Part shown: positions 63,235 to 64,000 of the stretch, piece after piece
How positions within the stretch are numbered: the first letter of the stretch is position 1
Layout of the letters: every line of letters begins with the position of its first letter
Assembly: GCF_000317895.1 (NCBI RefSeq)
Contig: NC_019567.1
Span: forward strand, 3,534,001 to 3,598,000
DNA length: 64,000 bases
Source of the DNA: Bdellovibrio bacteriovorus str. Tiberius
GTDB taxonomy: Bacteria > Bdellovibrionota > Bdellovibrionia > Bdellovibrionales > Bdellovibrionaceae
Reading direction: 5' to 3'
Notes under the pieces: generated by a model
What the model was told of the DNA's origin: nothing
Seen by the model: only the letters and a program-made list of their open reading frames with translations
Database searches by the model: none
Made by a program: the position numbers and the translations under genes

Positions 63235-63249
63235 TAGGGCCTTCTTTAA

Positions 63250-64000
63250 TTAAAGTTTTTGATAAACTGCGCGAGACATCGGCTTCAAACCCGGATGTTT
63301 CACATTGCCTGATTCGGAATGTCCCAGAACCAGATACCCGCCCGGCGCCAAACAGGACACCAGATTGTCGATCACACGTTTCGTTGTCGGCTCATCAAAA
63401 TAAATCAGCACGTTACGGCAGAAGATCACATGGAACTTGTGCTGGAACTCGTACTTTGGATTCATCAGATTGAACGGAGCAAAGCGGATCATGTTATGAA
63501 TCTGATCCTTGGCTCTCCAGTATTCGTCGCCGTCAGCTTTGATTTTTTCAAAGTACTTCGAACGCTGCACGGGCGGCAGGCCCTGCATCTCGCGTTCTTC
63601 ATAAGTGCCGGTTGAGGCTTTCTTCAAAACCTGCAAGTCGATATCCGTCGCCAGCAGGCGCGGCTTCGCAGAAGGCATTTCAGGTTGTGCTTCACACGCC
63701 GTCATCGCGATTGTGTAAGGCTCTTGTCCTGTGCTGGCTGCGGCACACCACATGCGCAGATCAGAACCAAACTTGCGGGACAGTTCCGGCAAAATGGACT
63801 TCAGGAAGTCGAAATGATTCGACTCGCGATAGAAGGACGTCATGTTCGTCGTCAGCGCCGAAATGAATTCAGACACCATCTCGTTGCCGCCGGCTTCAAG
63901 TTTGGACCAGTAGTCTTCATAGGTCTTCAAGGAATGGCGGCGCAACAGTTTTACGATGCGGTTGCGGATCAGGGCATGATTCTTTGGCGTCAGTGGCAAA
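63250..64000 (-). CDS. cheR: Chemotaxis protein methyltransferase CheR (partial, 5' end outside window)
   Basis: Methylates chemoreceptor glutamates using SAM. About 250 C-terminal residues are present. Motifs: LTTNMTSFYRESNHFDFL, RMWCAAASTGQEPYTIAM (SAM binding), LLATDIDLQVLKKASTGTY, FHVIFCRNVLIYFD and LVLGHSES. The family usually has a little more N-terminal helical sequence, so the reading frame very likely continues beyond 64000; the TTG at 63999 should not be taken as the start. Confidence 0.95.
   Translation of the reverse strand, partial: LPLTPKNHALIRNRIVKLLRRHSLKTYEDYWSKLEAGGNEMVSEFISALTTNMTSFYRESNHFDFLKSILPELSRKFGSDLRMWCAAASTGQEPYTIAMTACEAQPEMPSAKPRLLATDIDLQVLKKASTGTYEEREMQGLPPVQRSKYFEKIKADGDEYWRAKDQIHNMIRFAPFNLMNPKYEFQHKFHVIFCRNVLIYFDEPTTKRVIDNLVSCLAPGGYLVLGHSESGNVKHPGLKPMSRAVYQKL

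Overview
The window looks like a chromosomal segment of a predatory bacterium of the genus Bdellovibrio, most likely B. bacteriovorus. The strongest pointer is a D,D-carboxypeptidase/endopeptidase of the DacB type (48856-50160) followed after 7 bases by a periplasmic ankyrin-repeat protein (50168-50830). This arrangement matches the published prey-rounding enzyme/self-protection pair Bd3459/Bd3460 of strain HD100. Flagellar and chemotaxis genes, many secreted proteases and lipoproteins, RCC1-repeat surface proteins and a complete haem pathway fit the same assignment. The species call is inference from gene content; no rRNA or other phylogenetic marker was used.

Layout. 1-4877 (minus strand): start of a flagellar operon, running from a TPR envelope protein through an NtrC-like AAA+ protein without its GAFTGA loop to flgB, flgC and a partial fliE. 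4878-5438: a gene-free stretch with two long inverted-repeat elements that share a core but have different arms. 5439-8267: lipoprotein-mlaE-mlaF-mlaD, a lipid-transport operon. 8395-13541: small secreted protein, trypsin-like lipoprotein, and an outer-membrane barrel plus large lipoprotein pair. 13546-17625: dciA-like gene, trmFO, tdk and mltF. 17699-22280: membrane protein, glmS and glmU (amino-sugar supply for the wall) and an M14 peptidase. 22281-29207: a HAD phosphatase and a signalling block of two histidine kinases, a CheY-like regulator and an NtrC-type sigma-54 activator. 29247-36718: two solute-binding-type proteins (one broken), an agmatinase-like enzyme, mutY, a TolB-like lipoprotein and several secreted proteins.

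36767-47677 holds the haem pathway: hemB on the minus strand, then hemA, a hemC-hemD fusion, hemL, a two-component system, hemE, hemN, hemY and hemH in one tightly overlapping plus-strand operon. Every step from glutamyl-tRNA to haem is present. 47674-50830: lrgAB (minus) diverging from dacB-ankyrin (plus). 50913-57839: DEAD-box helicase, alpha/beta hydrolase, pcnB-like nucleotidyltransferase, a degenerate receiver fused to a cyclic-nucleotide-binding domain, and a lipoprotein prolyl oligopeptidase. 57907-62082: a giant lipoprotein with Ig-like, Calx-beta-like and 14 RCC1-type repeats. 62170-64000: cheB and the C-terminal part of cheR.

The observations most worth a second look are the paired inverted-repeat elements, the AAA+ protein lacking the sigma-54 loop, the short divergent glutamyl-tRNA reductase, the two-component system inside the haem operon, the frameshifted and internally deleted solute-binding gene, the lrgAB/dacB/ankyrin locus, and the 14-blade RCC1 lipoprotein. 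No tRNA, rRNA, CRISPR array, insertion sequence or prophage was seen.
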